A stretch of 64,000 nt of DNA from Bacteroidota bacterium. Lineage in GTDB: Bacteria > Bacteroidota > Bacteroidia > Cytophagales > Cyclobacteriaceae. The notes under the pieces are model-generated. The model had not been told where the DNA came from. It made no database searches and saw nothing but the letters and a program-made list of their open reading frames with translations. The stretch spans positions 147,612 to 211,611 of the forward strand of contig JAFDZA010000018.1 in the NCBI GenBank assembly GCA_018267135.1. Reading direction: 5' to 3'. The translations under genes were made by a program, and so were the position numbers. Shown piece after piece: positions 53,348-62,471 of the stretch. Position 1 is the stretch's first letter; the number at the start of each line of letters is the position of its first letter.

Positions 53348-53752
53348 TTAATAAACGTAACACAAAACTTCACCTCCTACATTCATTGCTTTTGCTTCCT
53401 TATCGGTAATTACACCTTTTGATGTAGATAAGATCGCAATTCCTAATCCGCTTAGTACTTTAGGTAAATCCGTAGAAGGCCGGTATTGTCGCAGACCGGG
53501 TGTACTCACACGCTCTAAGTGGGTAATGGCCGATTCCCTCGTCTCGGGATTATACTTCAAGGCAATTTTAATTTTTCCTTGTTTGTTTTCGGTGTCCTCA
53601 AATTTGTAATTGAGAATGTAGCCTTTATCAAAAAGCACCTTGGTCATCTCCTTTTTCAGGTTAGAGGCAGGTACTTCTACCACGCGGTGGCGTGCTTTAA
53701 TGGCATTGCGCACGCGGGTTAAATAATCGGCAATCGGATCAGTAATTTTCAT
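53348..53752 (-). CDS. rpsH: 30S ribosomal protein uS8
   Basis: uS8 is an early-assembly 16S-rRNA-binding protein that also represses the spc operon in some bacteria. The 134-residue product begins [20 protein letters not shown] at ATG 53752; a longer in-frame start at 53812 would run through the promoter and hairpin and is rejected. The C-terminal signature is [20 protein letters not shown]. Uniquely in this operon it has a 143-base intergenic region and its own promoter upstream. Confidence 0.98.
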   Translation of the reverse strand: MKITDPIADYLTRVRNAIKARHRVVEVPASNLKKEMTKVLFDKGYILNYKFEDTENKQGKIKIALKYNPETRESAITHLERVSTPGLRQYRPSTDLPKVLSGLGIAILSTSKGVITDKEAKAMNVGGEVLCYVY

Positions 53753-53765
53753 ATCATTTACTTTA

Positions 53766-53793
53766 AAAAAGCAAACCCGTTTTATCAAACGGG
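53766..53793 (-). terminator. Terminator-like hairpin between rpsN and rpsH
   Basis: On the minus strand CCCGTTT, loop GATA, AAACGGG (53793-53776), then TTTGCTTTTTT. The start point of the rpsH promoter falls at or in its first arm. It can act as a terminator on transcripts from rpsN, or as a 5' hairpin on the rpsH transcript. Confidence 0.65.
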
Positions 53794-53796
53794 CTG

Positions 53797-53827
53797 CAAA
53801 GATAATTAACAATTTTGGTTCTCCAAA
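53797..53827 (-). promoter_or_regulatory. Internal promoter for rpsH and the genes after it
   Basis: TTTG (53827-53824), spacer of exactly 19 bases, TATCTTTG (53804-53797): a full match to the Bacteroidota housekeeping promoter. It lies inside the ribosomal cluster, between rpsN and rpsH. Confidence 0.85.
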
Positions 53828-53895
53828 CTGTTACCTGGTTTCATCCTGATAATAAATCAGGAGACCTGGATACTCAGCAACCTATATTTTAAGGC

Positions 53896-54165
53896 CTACC
53901 AGCTTGCCTTTGTCAAGCCCGGGATTTTTCCCTCGCTTGCCAGTTGGCGAAATTGGTTACGGCAAAGGCCAAATTTACTCATATAACCACGTGGCCGACC
54001 GGTTAGTTTGCAACGGCTGCGCAAACGCACAGCAGAAGAACTGCGGGGCAATTTGTCTAAGGCTGCATAATCACCAGCTGCCTTCAACGCTTTGCGTTTC
54101 TCAGCATAGCGTTTTACCAACGCTTCTTTTTTATTGTCTCTCGCTACGATTGATAATTTTGCCAT
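53896..54165 (-). CDS. rpsN: 30S ribosomal protein uS14, zinc-free long form
   Basis: uS14 belongs to the head of the small subunit. The 89-residue length and the absence of a CxxC zinc motif mark the zinc-free form. Landmarks: [69 protein letters not shown]. It lies two bases after rplE and is followed by a 143-base gap with a hairpin and promoter. Confidence 0.98.
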   Translation of the reverse strand: MAKLSIVARDNKKEALVKRYAEKRKALKAAGDYAALDKLPRSSSAVRLRSRCKLTGRPRGYMSKFGLCRNQFRQLASEGKIPGLTKASW

Positions 54166-54167
54166 GA

Positions 54168-54719
54168 TCAGTTTTTATTTACAAAAGGCATCCCAAATGC
54201 TTTCAGGAGTTCATAACTTTCTTCATCTGTTTGTGCGGTCGTTACAAAGGTAATGTCCATGCCATTGATTTTAGCCACTTTGTCGATCGAAATCTCGGGG
54301 AAAATAATTTGTTCTTTTACTCCTAGTGTATAATTTCCACGACCATCAAAACCTTTATCGCTAACTCCTTTAAAATCGCGCACGCGAGGAAGTGCTACAT
54401 TCATCAGGCGGTCCATAAACTCGTACATCCGGTTACCACGCAAGGTAACTTTTACCCCGATTGCCTGACCCGCCCGCAACTTGAAGTTAGAAATGTCTTT
54501 CTTCGATTTGGTAGCTACTGCTTTTTGGCCGGTGATGGTGGAGATTTCTTCAATCCCAACATCAATAATTTTTTTATCGGCCACAGCTCCACCCAGTCCT
54601 TTGTTTACACATATCTTTTCCATCTTGGGCACTTGCATAACCGATTTGTACTGAAACTTCTGCTTCAGATTCTGTACAATTTCTTTCGTGTATTTTTCCT
54701 TTAATCTTGGCGTTGCCAT
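54168..54719 (-). CDS. rplE: 50S ribosomal protein uL5
   Basis: uL5 binds 5S rRNA and contacts the P-site tRNA. The 183-residue product has the typical [20 protein letters not shown] start, [40 protein letters not shown] and [20 protein letters not shown]. It lies between rplX and rpsN in canonical spc order. Confidence 0.98.
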   Translation of the reverse strand: MATPRLKEKYTKEIVQNLKQKFQYKSVMQVPKMEKICVNKGLGGAVADKKIIDVGIEEISTITGQKAVATKSKKDISNFKLRAGQAIGVKVTLRGNRMYEFMDRLMNVALPRVRDFKGVSDKGFDGRGNYTLGVKEQIIFPEISIDKVAKINGMDITFVTTAQTDEESYELLKAFGMPFVNKN

Positions 54720-54726
54720 GACTTTA

Positions 54727-55068
54727 TTATTTTATAAGTTCTCCTGTTTTCTTTGAATACCGCTGAAGCTTTCCTTTTTCATTGAGTTTGCGCCCTGTGC
54801 GGGTTGGTTTACCCGATGATGGGTCTATCAACATCAGGTTGCTCAGATGAATACCGGCTTCTATTTTCTTTATACCGCCTTCTGGCTTACCGGCCGAGGG
54901 CTTTTGATGTTTGGTCACAATATTTACTCCTTCTACAATAGCGCGATCTTTTTCGCGTAGTATTTCCAGCACTTTGCCGGTTTTATTTTTGTCATCTCCT
55001 GACAGCACCTTTACCGTATCGCCCCGGCGGATGTGCAATTTCTGTTGTGAGTTGTGTTTCCTTTCCAT
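54727..55068 (-). CDS. rplX: 50S ribosomal protein uL24
   Basis: uL24 starts large-subunit assembly. The 113-residue product contains the KOW motif ([40 protein letters not shown]) and the C-terminal part [20 protein letters not shown]. It follows rplN by three bases. Confidence 0.98.
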   Translation of the reverse strand: MERKHNSQQKLHIRRGDTVKVLSGDDKNKTGKVLEILREKDRAIVEGVNIVTKHQKPSAGKPEGGIKKIEAGIHLSNLMLIDPSSGKPTRTGRKLNEKGKLQRYSKKTGELIK

Positions 55069-55071
55069 AAA

Positions 55072-55440
55072 TTATAATACTTCAGGCGCCAACGATATGA
55101 TTTTCATAAATTGTTTCTCGCGAAGTTCGCGGGCTACCGGGCCAAAGATACGGGTGCCGCGAGGTTCATCCTGCGCTGTTAACAACACCGCTGCATTATC
55201 TTCAAAACGAATATAAGATCCGTCTTTTCTGCGAACTTCTTTTTTGGTGCGAACAATAACTGCTTTACTTACGGTACCTTTCTTAATTTGGCTGGATGGT
55301 AAGGCAGATTTTACAGTAACCACAATTTTATCGCCTACACTGGCTGAACGTCTTTTCGTACCTCCCAGCACATGCAGACAAAGAACTTCTTTTGCTCCGC
55401 TATTATCGGCTACCGTAAGTCGGGTTTCGGTTGATATCAT
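55072..55440 (-). CDS. rplN: 50S ribosomal protein uL14
   Basis: uL14 lies at the subunit interface. The 122-residue product is highly typical: [80 protein letters not shown]. It follows rpsQ by two bases. Confidence 0.98.
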   Translation of the reverse strand: MISTETRLTVADNSGAKEVLCLHVLGGTKRRSASVGDKIVVTVKSALPSSQIKKGTVSKAVIVRTKKEVRRKDGSYIRFEDNAAVLLTAQDEPRGTRIFGPVARELREKQFMKIISLAPEVL

Positions 55441-55442
55441 AA

Positions 55443-55730
55443 CTACTTCGCTTTTTCAATAATTTCAATTAATCTCCAACGCTTGGTTTTGCTCTGCGGG
55501 CGGGTTTCCATAATACGCACCACATCGCCAATACCGGCTTCGTTCTTTTCATCGTGAGCCACAAACTTGGTAGTCTTGGTCATGAACTTTCCGTAGATCG
55601 GATGTTTTATTTTTCTATCCAAAGCCACCACAATGGATTTTTGCATTTTATTGCTTACCACTTTACCAATGCGTTCTTTCCGGTTGCTGCGCACTTCGGC
55701 AATGGCGGTGGTTGTTGCTGTCGTTTCCAT
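55443..55730 (-). CDS. rpsQ: 30S ribosomal protein uS17
   Basis: uS17 is an early small-subunit assembly protein with an OB fold. The 95-residue product has [60 protein letters not shown] and [18 protein letters not shown], with a short variable N-terminal extension ([13 protein letters not shown]) before the core. Confidence 0.97.
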   Translation of the reverse strand: METTATTTAIAEVRSNRKERIGKVVSNKMQKSIVVALDRKIKHPIYGKFMTKTTKFVAHDEKNEAGIGDVVRIMETRPQSKTKRWRLIEIIEKAK

Positions 55731-55736
55731 GGATAA

Positions 55737-55931
55737 TTATTTTTGGCGTTCCTTCGCGGTCAATTCTGTTTTCAATCGGGCCACCAGCTTTCTGGTTTCT
55801 TTTATGCGCATCGGGTTTTCGATAGCCGAAACATGATGTGCAAATTTCATTTTGCGTAAATTTTCTTTTTCACTGCCGATTTTGTCTTGCAACTCGGCTA
55901 TGGTTAATCCCTTTATCTCAGCATTTTTCAT
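55737..55931 (-). CDS. rpmC: 50S ribosomal protein uL29
   Basis: uL29 lies near the nascent-chain exit and helps dock SRP and trigger factor. The 64-residue helical hairpin reads MKNAEIKGLTIAELQDKIGS, EKENLRKMKFAHHVSAIENP, MRIKETRKLVARLKTELTAK. It lies between rplP and rpsQ. Confidence 0.97.
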   Translation of the reverse strand: MKNAEIKGLTIAELQDKIGSEKENLRKMKFAHHVSAIENPMRIKETRKLVARLKTELTAKERQK

Positions 55932-55938
55932 GGTTCTA

Positions 55939-56373
55939 TTATTTTGCTGTCTCTTGTTCTACATAGTCCCTTCGAATGGTAAATCTTGTTTTGATCGGGA
56001 GTTTACCGTCTGCCAATGCCAGAGCTTCTTTAGCCGTAGCTGTGTTTACGCCTCCGGCCTCAAATAAAATAGTGCCCGGCTTTACCACGGCTACCCAATA
56101 TTCAGGTGCTCCTTTACCTTTCCCCATACGCACCTCAGCTGGTTTGCGGGTAATAGGCTTATCGGGAAAAATACGAATCCATACCTGACCTTCACGCTTC
56201 ATGGCGCGGGTAAGGGCAACACGGGCCGCCTCTAACTGACGAGCTGTAATCCAACCCGGTTCCAATGCTTTCAGGGCGAATGATCCGAAGGCAATCTGGT
56301 GGCCGCGCGTGGCCAACCCTTTCACTTTGCCTTTTTGCATTTTCCTGAATTTCGTTCGCTTCGGTTGTAACAT
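55939..56373 (-). CDS. rplP: 50S ribosomal protein uL16
   Basis: uL16 organises the A-site tRNA region. The 144-residue product has the family pattern [80 protein letters not shown]. It follows rpsC by 31 bases. Confidence 0.98.
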   Translation of the reverse strand: MLQPKRTKFRKMQKGKVKGLATRGHQIAFGSFALKALEPGWITARQLEAARVALTRAMKREGQVWIRIFPDKPITRKPAEVRMGKGKGAPEYWVAVVKPGTILFEAGGVNTATAKEALALADGKLPIKTRFTIRRDYVEQETAK

Positions 56374-56404
56374 GACTATTTACCTTAAATCGTTCTTTAC
56401 GAAA

Positions 56405-57199
56405 TTATTTTTTTCTTCCACGTCCTTCGCCTCTTCCCCTACGGTCATCTCCTTCGCCTCCTTTTCTCCGATCTTCGCCTCTCGATCTTCTTTCGCCACC
56501 ACCACCCGGTGCACCGCCTTTTGTTTCATTTCCTGTGTTACCAATCATCCCTACGTTGGGCGATAGATCACGCTTGCCATATACCTCGCCTTTAAATATC
56601 CATACTTTAATTCCGATTTTTCCATACACTGTTTGTGCTTCCGAAATGGCATAATCTATATCCGCACGAAGTGTATGCAAAGGGATACGTCCTTCTTTAT
56701 ATTGTTCGGTACGTGCCATATCGGCACCGGCCAAACGACCTGATAATTTCACTTTAATACCTTCTGCCCCTACCCGCATGGTGGATGCAATGGCTTGCTT
56801 CATAGCCCGGCGATACGAAATACGCGCTTCTAGTTGTTGAGCAATTGATTCGCCCACCAATTTGGCATCTAACTCAGGACGTTTGATCTCATAAATATTG
56901 ATCTGTACGTCTTTGTTAGTGAGTTTTTTCAACTCTTCCTTAATCTTATCTACCTCAGTACCACCTTTACCGATTACCACGCCCGGACGAGCCGTGTGTA
57001 TGGTTAGAGTAATTCTTTTCAGGGTTCGTTCAATTACTACTTTGGAGATTCCTCCTTTTTGAATCCTCGCATTAACGTATTTTCTGATCTTATGATCTTC
57101 TACCAACTTATCAGAGAATGAATTTCCACCGAACCAGCTGGAATCCCATCCGCGAACGATGCCCAAACGAAGGCCTACCGGGTTAATTTTTTGTCCCAT
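56405..57199 (-). CDS. rpsC: 30S ribosomal protein uS3 with Gly/Arg-rich tail
   Basis: uS3 lines the mRNA entry channel. The core (about 1-215) has the KH domain ([40 protein letters not shown]) and the C-terminal domain ([40 protein letters not shown]). The last 35 residues are a low-complexity Gly/Arg/Glu tail ([20 protein letters not shown] and following), longer than in E. coli. Such RGG-like tails may bind RNA; this is inference. One base overlap with rplV. Confidence 0.97.
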   Translation of the reverse strand: MGQKINPVGLRLGIVRGWDSSWFGGNSFSDKLVEDHKIRKYVNARIQKGGISKVVIERTLKRITLTIHTARPGVVIGKGGTEVDKIKEELKKLTNKDVQINIYEIKRPELDAKLVGESIAQQLEARISYRRAMKQAIASTMRVGAEGIKVKLSGRLAGADMARTEQYKEGRIPLHTLRADIDYAISEAQTVYGKIGIKVWIFKGEVYGKRDLSPNVGMIGNTGNETKGGAPGGGGERRSRGEDRRKGGEGDDRRGRGEGRGRKK

Positions 57200-57660
57200 T
57201 ATTCTTTGATTTCTTTAACTGCTTGTTTTTCAACTTTAGCTGGCATGCGATCTACCACCAAGGTAACATGGTTGGAGCGCTTCCTCACTCTGTGTGCACG
57301 TCCTTGAGGAGCCGGTCTTAATCTTTTTAAGATGCGGCCACCACCTACGTGTACTTCTTTTACAAAAAGATCAGCTTCTTCAAGCTTTACTTCGGTATTT
57401 TTTGCTTCCCAATTGTTAATGGCCGAGAGCAACAGTTTTTCCATTTTAGCTGAGGGATGTTTGGCATCGTACTTTAATATATTCAATGCCTTGCTAACCC
57501 GCTCGCCACGAATCAAGTCGGCAATCAAACGCATCTTGCGGGGTGACGAAGGAGAGTCGTGGAGATAAGCCACGGCCGGACCCGACTGAGCTGCCAATTT
57601 AATGGCCTCAATCTTTTCTCTTTTTACTACTGATCTTTTCTTTTTCTTTTCCGTTTCCAT
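57199..57660 (-). CDS. rplV: 50S ribosomal protein uL22
   Basis: uL22 lines the exit tunnel with its beta-hairpin. The 153-residue product has a long Lys-rich start ([20 protein letters not shown]) before the core ([60 protein letters not shown]). Total length is above the usual 110-120 because of both ends. It lies between rpsS and rpsC. Confidence 0.97.
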   Translation of the reverse strand: METEKKKKRSVVKREKIEAIKLAAQSGPAVAYLHDSPSSPRKMRLIADLIRGERVSKALNILKYDAKHPSAKMEKLLLSAINNWEAKNTEVKLEEADLFVKEVHVGGGRILKRLRPAPQGRAHRVRKRSNHVTLVVDRMPAKVEKQAVKEIKE

Positions 57661-57696
57661 GTTTCAGGTCTTTTAAAAAATTACGCCTGATTAAAT

Positions 57697-57981
57697 CTAT
57701 TTTGATGCAGCCTCTGCTTTGTTATTTCCAGAGTGCCCTTTGAAGGTGCGGGTCGGGGCAAATTCGCCCAGTTTATGCCCTACCATGTTCTCGGTTACGT
57801 ACACCGGAATAAATTTATTTCCGTTGTGAACAGCAAACGTAAACCCAATCAAATCAGGGGTTATTGTACTTCTGCGCGACCACGTTTTGATCACTGATTT
57901 TTTACCCGACTGCTCCATTACCTGCACTTTTTTGAGCAAGCGTTGATCGAGGTATGGACCTTTTTTAATTGACCTTCCCAT
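57697..57981 (-). CDS. rpsS: 30S ribosomal protein uS19
   Basis: uS19 forms part of the head and intersubunit bridge. The 94-residue product has [76 protein letters not shown]. It overlaps the rplB stop by one base. Confidence 0.98.
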   Translation of the reverse strand: MGRSIKKGPYLDQRLLKKVQVMEQSGKKSVIKTWSRRSTITPDLIGFTFAVHNGNKFIPVYVTENMVGHKLGEFAPTRTFKGHSGNNKAEAASK

Positions 57982-58805
57982 TATTTTTTCCTCCTTGCAA
58001 TGATTAAACCATCAGAATATTTTTTAGGGTGGCGAGTCTTTTTACCCTTCGCCAGCAACCCTTTACGTGAACGAGGATGCCCACCGGAAGCACGGCCTTC
58101 GCCACCGCCCATCGGGTGATCTACCGGGTTCATTGCCACACCACGTACACGCGGGCGTCTGCCTCTCCAACGGGTACGGCCTGCTTTACCCACCTTTTCA
58201 TTCATGTGTTCGGCATTGGAAACAGAACCCACTACAGCAATACAGTTTACTAACACATTTCTCATTTCGCCTGAAGGCATACGCAGCGTAGCATACTCTC
58301 CTTCTCTTGCCACTAATTGTACGAATGAACCAGCGCTTCGGGCAATAGCAGCTCCTTTGCCGGGTTGAATCTCTACATTGTGAACAACGGTACCTACCGG
58401 AATTTTAGATAACGGCAAAGCATTGCCCACTTCAGGTGCAGCCTCTTCGCCAGATACTACAGTTTGCCCTACTTTTATTCCGTTAGGAGCTACGATGTAT
58501 GACTTATGGCCATCTGCATAATACAATTTGGCAACCCTTGCTGTACGAGTAGGATCGTACTCAATTGATTTAACTACAGCCGGAACGCCAAACTTATCTC
58601 TCTTAAAATCTACCAAACGCAATTTTTGTTTGTGTCCACCACCAATGTAGCGCATCGTCATTCGGCCTGCGCTATTGCGACCGCCTGATTTTTTTAGTGT
58701 TATCACCAGCGATTTTTCGGGACGCGACTCAGTAATATCCTCAAATCCAGGCGAAAGCCTGTGACGAGTGCCCGGAGTTACTGGTTTTAATTTTTTCATT
58801 GCCAT
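57981..58805 (-). CDS. rplB: 50S ribosomal protein uL2
   Basis: uL2 is essential for subunit association and peptidyl transfer. The 274-residue product has [60 protein letters not shown] and the most conserved part [20 protein letters not shown]. Its start lies 30 bases after rplW. Confidence 0.98.
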   Translation of the reverse strand: MAMKKLKPVTPGTRHRLSPGFEDITESRPEKSLVITLKKSGGRNSAGRMTMRYIGGGHKQKLRLVDFKRDKFGVPAVVKSIEYDPTRTARVAKLYYADGHKSYIVAPNGIKVGQTVVSGEEAAPEVGNALPLSKIPVGTVVHNVEIQPGKGAAIARSAGSFVQLVAREGEYATLRMPSGEMRNVLVNCIAVVGSVSNAEHMNEKVGKAGRTRWRGRRPRVRGVAMNPVDHPMGGGEGRASGGHPRSRKGLLAKGKKTRHPKKYSDGLIIARRKK

Positions 58806-58835
58806 GACTGACCTTCGTTAAGGGTGTCTGTTAAT

Positions 58836-59123
58836 TTAAACGTTGCTATAAAAATCAATAACTTCACCGGCAGCTAAGGTTACAACAGCCTTTTTATAAT
58901 CGGGCCTACGGCCGGTTAGCGTACCTGCCTTGGTGAAACGAGATTTTTTCTTACCTAACACATTAATTGTGTTTACCTTTTCTACGTTGACACCGTATGT
59001 CTTTTCAACTGCGCTTTTTATTTCGATTTTATTGGCTTCTTTATTCACAATAAAACCATACTTGCCTTTTTCATTTAGGGCAGAAACTTTTTCTGTTACC
59101 AAAGGGCTTATTAAAACACTCAT
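58836..59123 (-). CDS. rplW: 50S ribosomal protein uL23
   Basis: uL23 lies at the nascent-chain exit and docks trigger factor and SRP. The 95-residue product reads MSVLISPLVTEKVSALNEKG, KYGFIVNKEANKIEIKSAVE, KTYGVNVEKVNTINVLGKKK, TGRRPDYKKAVVTLAAGEVI. Order rplD-rplW-rplB is canonical. Confidence 0.98.
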   Translation of the reverse strand: MSVLISPLVTEKVSALNEKGKYGFIVNKEANKIEIKSAVEKTYGVNVEKVNTINVLGKKKSRFTKAGTLTGRRPDYKKAVVTLAAGEVIDFYSNV

Positions 59124-59124
59124 C

Positions 59125-59757
59125 TTATGCTTTGTTTAACAGGTTGCTGATTTTTTCTATTGACCCTTCCGCCAAAATTAAATGGTCGGCATGGAGTACA
59201 TCATAGGTATTGATCTGGGAAGCCGTAATAACCTTGGTGTTTTGTAAATTTCTTCCAGACAGAACTACATTTTTAGCCACTTCCGGCAGAACCAATAACG
59301 TTTTTTTGGCGCTTAAGGAAAGTGATTTCAATAACTGAATATATTGCTTGGTTTTAGGGGCTTCAAAAGTAAAGTCTTCAACTACGGCAATGGAATTATC
59401 TTTTGCTTTGTATGTTAAGGCTGACTTGCGCGCCAGATCTTTTACTTTCTTATTTAACTTAATTGAATAATCGCGTGGTACCGGCCCGAAAATACGACCA
59501 CCACCTTTGAATTGAGGGTTTTTGATATTCCCTGCACGTGCTCCACCGGTTCCTTTTTGTTTTTTAATCTTTTTGGAAGAGCCGGAAATTTCATTCCGTT
59601 GCTTCGATTTGTGAGTGCCCTGACGTTGGTTGGCCAGGTAGCTCTTCACATCTAAATAAATGGCATGGTCGTTGGGCTCAATGCCAAACACTTCGCTGGT
59701 CAAGCTTATGTTGCGACCGGTTTTTTCACCATTTTGTTTTACAACCGCTAAGTCCAT
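59125..59757 (-). CDS. rplD: 50S ribosomal protein uL4
   Basis: uL4 lines the exit tunnel and in E. coli represses its own operon. The 210-residue product has the tunnel loop ([60 protein letters not shown]) and C-terminal domain ([20 protein letters not shown]). It overlaps rplC by one base. Whether it controls the operon here is unknown; a hairpin is present in the rplC leader. Confidence 0.98.
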   Translation of the reverse strand: MDLAVVKQNGEKTGRNISLTSEVFGIEPNDHAIYLDVKSYLANQRQGTHKSKQRNEISGSSKKIKKQKGTGGARAGNIKNPQFKGGGRIFGPVPRDYSIKLNKKVKDLARKSALTYKAKDNSIAVVEDFTFEAPKTKQYIQLLKSLSLSAKKTLLVLPEVAKNVVLSGRNLQNTKVITASQINTYDVLHADHLILAEGSIEKISNLLNKA

Positions 59758-60392
59758 TACTTTTCAAGAATTATCGTTGAATTTTTTGCACCGGGAATAG
59801 ATCCGCTTATCAGAATCAGATTTTGGTCTGCAATGATCTTCACCACTTTCAGGTTGGTAAGTTTTACGCGGTCACCACCCATCCGGCCTGGCAAACGCTT
59901 GCCTTTAATTACACGGGCCGCAAAAGACGCGTTACCCATAGAGCCGGGAGCCCGTAGGCGGTTGTGCTGACCGTGAGTTTGTCCACCCACCCCACTAAAA
60001 CCATAACGCTTTACCACACCCTGAAATCCTTTTCCTTTGCTGGTACCCACTGCATCGAGAAAATCGCCTTCAGTAAATACATCGCTTACTTTTATTTCTT
60101 TACCTAATTCAATAAGGTCGGCAAATTCATCACTAAAGTCGCGGAACTCTACTACGTGGCGTTTGGGTGTTGTGTTTGCTTTCTTAAAATGCCCCAGCAT
60201 GGCAGCCGGAGTATTTTTTTCTTTCTTCTCCCCAAAAGCCAACTGCACGGCTTTGTAGCCGTCTTTCGAATCGGCCGTTTTTACTTGGGTAACCACACAA
60301 GGTCCCGCCTCGATTACAGTAACGGCTATGCTTTCGCCATTCGAGCCGAAAATGCTGGTCATTCCTACTTTACGTCCTAATATTCCGGGCAT
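59757..60392 (-). CDS. rplC: 50S ribosomal protein uL3
   Basis: uL3 reaches the peptidyl-transferase centre and starts large-subunit assembly. The 211-residue product has [80 protein letters not shown]. It is the first gene of the operon; rpsJ, normally in front of it, is absent and an intergenic promoter follows instead. Confidence 0.98.
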   Translation of the reverse strand: MPGILGRKVGMTSIFGSNGESIAVTVIEAGPCVVTQVKTADSKDGYKAVQLAFGEKKEKNTPAAMLGHFKKANTTPKRHVVEFRDFSDEFADLIELGKEIKVSDVFTEGDFLDAVGTSKGKGFQGVVKRYGFSGVGGQTHGQHNRLRAPGSMGNASFAARVIKGKRLPGRMGGDRVKLTNLKVVKIIADQNLILISGSIPGAKNSTIILEK

Positions 60393-60424
60393 AATTGAAA
60401 CCTATTTAGCTGATTTTGAACCGA

Positions 60425-60446
60425 TTTTGGGGTTTTCCCCGCAAAA
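60425..60446 (-). promoter_or_regulatory. Hairpin in the rplC leader
   Basis: On the minus strand GGGG-AAAA-CCCC (60440-60429) is extended by a U4/A4 stem with a small bulge. It lies at the 5' end of the operon transcript, 37-60 bases before the rplC ATG. It may serve in autogenous control or stabilise the mRNA; neither is shown. Confidence 0.4.
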
Positions 60447-60453
60447 AGGACTG

Positions 60454-60484
60454 CAAAGATAGGAACTAAAGTGAAGCTAACAAG
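60454..60484 (-). promoter_or_regulatory. Main promoter of the ribosomal operon
   Basis: CTTG (60484-60481), a 19-base spacer and TATCTTTG (60461-60454) match the Bacteroidota promoter well. The bases from the -7 element on (TATCTTTGCAGTCC) are nearly the same as at the rpsH promoter (TATCTTTGCAGCCC). Confidence 0.85.
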
Positions 60485-60611
60485 AGGGCAGTAGAAAAAA
60501 TTAGAAAGCAGGGGAAAAGCGGGTTTATCCGATCTCCTTATTACGGTCTTTCTCTACTGTTTACGCAGGTTTTCTGCTTTCCGTTTTATTTGTCAAATAA
60601 GTAATCAAAGC

Positions 60612-60770
60612 CTAAAACTTTACCTTGGGCCTTTCTTTTTGCCCATACTGTATGGCATTGTAGTATTTCAGTTTTTTCTTGCCCAACGAAGTTTCATAGT
60701 AAGGTTTGGGGGACGCACATGCACTCCATAAGATTAAAGCTAAGACAAATAGTACAAGCACCTGTTTCAT
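60612..60770 (-). CDS. Small Bacteroidota lipoprotein
   Basis: A 52-residue product too short for most gene finders: MKQVLVLFVLALILWSAC gives a lipoprotein signal (acylated Cys18). The mature part is basic and tyrosine-rich (PYYETSLGKKKLKYYNAIQY, GQKERPKVKF). The GKKKLKYYNxIQY pattern is familiar from other small unnamed lipoproteins of this phylum, which supports a real gene. Role unknown. It lies alone between the ribosomal promoter and thiL. Confidence 0.78.
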   Translation of the reverse strand: MKQVLVLFVLALILWSACASPKPYYETSLGKKKLKYYNAIQYGQKERPKVKF

Positions 60771-60839
60771 ATTCCGGCTCATTGATTTACCATAAATACA
60801 GCGTCCTGCAGATATTCGTATAGAGAACGCGCCAAGTTG

Positions 60840-60847
60840 TACTTTTG
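60840..60847 (+). promoter_or_regulatory. -7 promoter element of thiL
   Basis: TACTTTTG fits TAnnTTTG and lies 42 bases before the thiL ATG. No thiamine-pyrophosphate riboswitch is visible in the leader. Confidence 0.5.
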
Positions 60848-60888
60848 CCAGACAAACTGCACCGGCTCTCGGCTAACAACCATTACCT

Positions 60889-61917
60889 ATGAGTGAAAAA
60901 CGAACAGAAATCGCTGAGTTAGGCGAATTTGGACTTATTGAACGCATTAATATTGTCTCCCCCAGGCAAAATCTTACATCACTGAAAGGAATAGGTGACG
61001 ATGCGGCCATTATTGATATTGGCCAGGAAAATTTGCTGGTTTCTACTGATATGCTCGTTGAGGGCACTCACTTCGATCTTTCGTATATCCCATTACCTCA
61101 TTTGGGGTATAAGGCCGTAGCCGTAAACGTAAGCGACATCGCTGCCATGAATGGAAAGCCCGAACAGATCGTGGTTTCGCTCGGGCTCAGCAACCGCTTT
61201 TCGGTAGAAGCGATTGAAGCTTTATATGAAGGTATCCGGTCTGCCTGTATTAATTATAAAGTAGATCTCGTAGGCGGAGACACCACAGCCTCTCCCTCAG
61301 GTTTAATAATTTCTATAACCATTATCGGGCGGGCTAAAAAGGATAAAACGGTATTGCGGAGCGGAGGCCACCCAAATGATATTATTTGTGTAACCGGTGA
61401 CTTGGGGGCAGCTTACCTGGGGCTGCAAGTGTTAGAGCGAGAAAAAGAAGTTTTTAGGGCAAACCCCAGCATGCAACCCGATTTGGAAAAATATCAGTAT
61501 TTGGTGGGGCGACAGTTAAAACCCGAAGCCCGCATGGACATCGTTTACGACCTGCAAGAGAAACAGATTGTTCCTACTTCAATGATTGATATTTCGGATG
61601 GACTGGCCAGCGAGTTATTTCATCTGGTAAAAAATTCAAAAGTGGGTGTAAAATTATTTGAAGATAAAATACCGGTAGATTCGGTGGCGTACGATACAGC
61701 CATTGAGTTTAAAATCGATCCCATTACGGCAGCTCTTAACGGAGGTGAGGATTATGAATTGCTTTTCACTATCCATCCTTCTGATTTTGAAAAATTAAAA
61801 AATCACTCTGACATTCATTTTATCGGCCACATGCACAACAACCCTCAACAAAATGTAATGCTTTCAAAGCATGGCACGGTGGTGCCGCTGCAAGCGCAGG
61901 GGTGGAAGCATTTTTAA
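60889..61917 (+). CDS. thiL: Thiamine-monophosphate kinase ThiL
   Basis: ThiL phosphorylates thiamine monophosphate to the active coenzyme thiamine diphosphate. The 342-residue product has the AIR-synthase/PurM-like fold with the family metal and nucleotide sites: LKGIGDDAAIIDIG, LVSTDMLVEGTHFDLSYIPL, VNVSDIAAMNGKP, VDLVGGDTTASPSGLIISIT, VTGDLGAAYLGLQV, MIDISDGLASELFHLV, LNGGEDYELLFTI. No other thiamine genes are nearby. It starts at a clear ATG and is divergent from the small lipoprotein. Confidence 0.96.
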   Translation: MSEKRTEIAELGEFGLIERINIVSPRQNLTSLKGIGDDAAIIDIGQENLLVSTDMLVEGTHFDLSYIPLPHLGYKAVAVNVSDIAAMNGKPEQIVVSLGLSNRFSVEAIEALYEGIRSACINYKVDLVGGDTTASPSGLIISITIIGRAKKDKTVLRSGGHPNDIICVTGDLGAAYLGLQVLEREKEVFRANPSMQPDLEKYQYLVGRQLKPEARMDIVYDLQEKQIVPTSMIDISDGLASELFHLVKNSKVGVKLFEDKIPVDSVAYDTAIEFKIDPITAALNGGEDYELLFTIHPSDFEKLKNHSDIHFIGHMHNNPQQNVMLSKHGTVVPLQAQGWKHF

Positions 61918-61950
61918 AATGAGAGATTAATTTTTTGTACCTTCTCTATA

Positions 61951-62316
61951 TCAATCTTCCGGATAGGGAATAAAAACAAAATTGGTAAAGTCTTCATCTA
62001 CCACAAAAAGACAACAAAATTCATCGGGGTCTTTGTAGGCATTCACAAAATCCTCTTGTTTGTCTTGGGCAACAAGTTCGCGCTGTACAAATTCATCTAA
62101 GTACGAGGCATAATAGTTCCAGTCGAGGTGGAGTTCAAATTTTCCAATCAGTAATTGGCCAATCGGTATCTCTGTTTTGGAGATGGCAAAAACAGGGTAA
62201 CTAAAACCGCTTTTACGGATTTGGTACGAAGCCTCCTTCAGCGTGTCGGCCACCTTTATAAAATCTTGCGAAATGGTGCCCAGGTATTTTCCGTTCAGTT
62301 CCGGATCGTTCATCAT
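61951..62316 (-). CDS. Hypothetical cytoplasmic protein
   Basis: A 121-residue soluble, acidic protein without signal or membrane segments. It has an alpha/beta look with conserved-seeming stretches (YLGTISQDFIKVADTLKEAS, FPVFAISKTEIPIGQLLIGK, DPDEFCCLFVVDEDFTNFVF). I cannot assign a family or function. The start is probably MND or MMND at 62313-62316. It is convergent with thiL, with 33 bases between the stops. Confidence 0.7.
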   Translation of the reverse strand: MMNDPELNGKYLGTISQDFIKVADTLKEASYQIRKSGFSYPVFAISKTEIPIGQLLIGKFELHLDWNYYASYLDEFVQRELVAQDKQEDFVNAYKDPDEFCCLFVVDEDFTNFVFIPYPED

Positions 62317-62471
62317 GATTCTATATTCTTCAGACTATTTTTAGCCAAAATAGACAAATTTCCTTTGCCTTAACTAAACAACCATTGGATCTGTTTTAAA
62401 AGCCATTGTTCCTAAAGTACAGATAAATTTCACCATCCATTTTGTAAATTACCTCATCAATTTAATCTCTT

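Noticed and set aside
53753..53812. A longer rpsH start at 53812
   Set aside because: The added 20 residues do not match uS8 and would overlap the promoter and hairpin.
60771..60888. A thiamine riboswitch before thiL
   Set aside because: The conserved TPP-binding sequences are not present in the short leader.
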